NCBI GenBank assembly: GCA_038227745.1
Contig: JBBRPS010000323.1
Span: 1 to 10,731, forward strand
DNA from: DASPXY01 sp038227745
GTDB taxonomy: Bacteria; Planctomycetota; Planctomycetia; Gemmatales; Gemmataceae
Length of the DNA stretch: 10,731 nt
Direction: 5' to 3'
Shown: positions 10,726 through 10,731 of the stretch, piece by piece
How positions within the stretch are numbered: position 1 is the stretch's first letter
Layout: each line of letters begins with the position of its first letter
The notes under the pieces: model-generated
The model's database searches: none
Seen by the model: only the letters and a program-made list of their open reading frames with translations
What the model was told of the DNA's origin: nothing
Made by a program: the position numbers and the translations under genes

Positions 10726-10731
10726 CAACAA

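Noticed and set aside
10609..10731. 41-residue N-terminal extension of the glycosyltransferase to the window edge
   Set aside because: The sequence (RTRPGLVRRPPPRPGNRGG) does not look like protein, contains a hairpin, and ends in a strong ribosome binding site for the ATG at 10608.

Overview
The window comes from a very GC-rich bacterium and looks like a member of the Planctomycetes, most likely a Gemmata-like lineage. This rests on family knowledge, not on a database match. The pointers are an exported WD40-caspase fusion, a large surface-type protein that opens with the planctomycete 'LEGLEDRSLL' motif instead of an ordinary signal peptide, and strongly G/C-ended codons throughout.

Layout: (1) 1-96, a short leader with a perfect 9-bp hairpin and a good ribosome binding site. 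(2) 97-3065, a gene for an exported WD40 / Ig-like / caspase-like (peptidase C14) protein. A missing base in the G run at 2709-2712, 12 bases after the catalytic cysteine codon, splits it into a 896-codon front part and a C-terminal remainder; adding one base gives an uninterrupted 989-residue protein. (3) 3066-3397, a gene-free gap with a terminator-like hairpin, an AT-rich island (about 40% GC) holding a candidate promoter, and a puzzling 47-codon minus-strand ORF that ends 2 bases before another hairpin. (4) 3398-7267, a 1289-residue mosaic surface protein: five 48-residue tandem repeats with DWDGNG loops, a Gly-Ser-Pro linker, an Ig-like domain, the N-terminal domain usual in SBBP proteins, a seven-bladed SBBP beta-propeller, a Pro6-Gly14 hinge, and a PPC-like C-terminal domain. 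(5) 7268-7338, a strong hairpin between convergent genes. (6) 7339-10608 on the minus strand, a 1089-residue fusion of a GT2 glycosyltransferase, a GT4 glycosyltransferase, a DUF4214 domain and a coiled-coil tail. (7) 10609-10731, its upstream region, with a ribosome binding site that fixes the start and a small hairpin at the window edge.

The genes do not form one operon: two are on plus and one converges on them. The common theme is the cell envelope: an exported caspase-like protein, a modular adhesin-like protein, and an enzyme that probably builds or modifies a surface glycan. No complete undescribed defence or mobile system is visible. The strongest leads are the internal Shine-Dalgarno plus ATG inside the glycosyltransferase gene, which could release a separate 202-residue coiled-coil protein; the frameshift beside the caspase active site; and the orphan ORF-plus-hairpin unit at 3175-3342.
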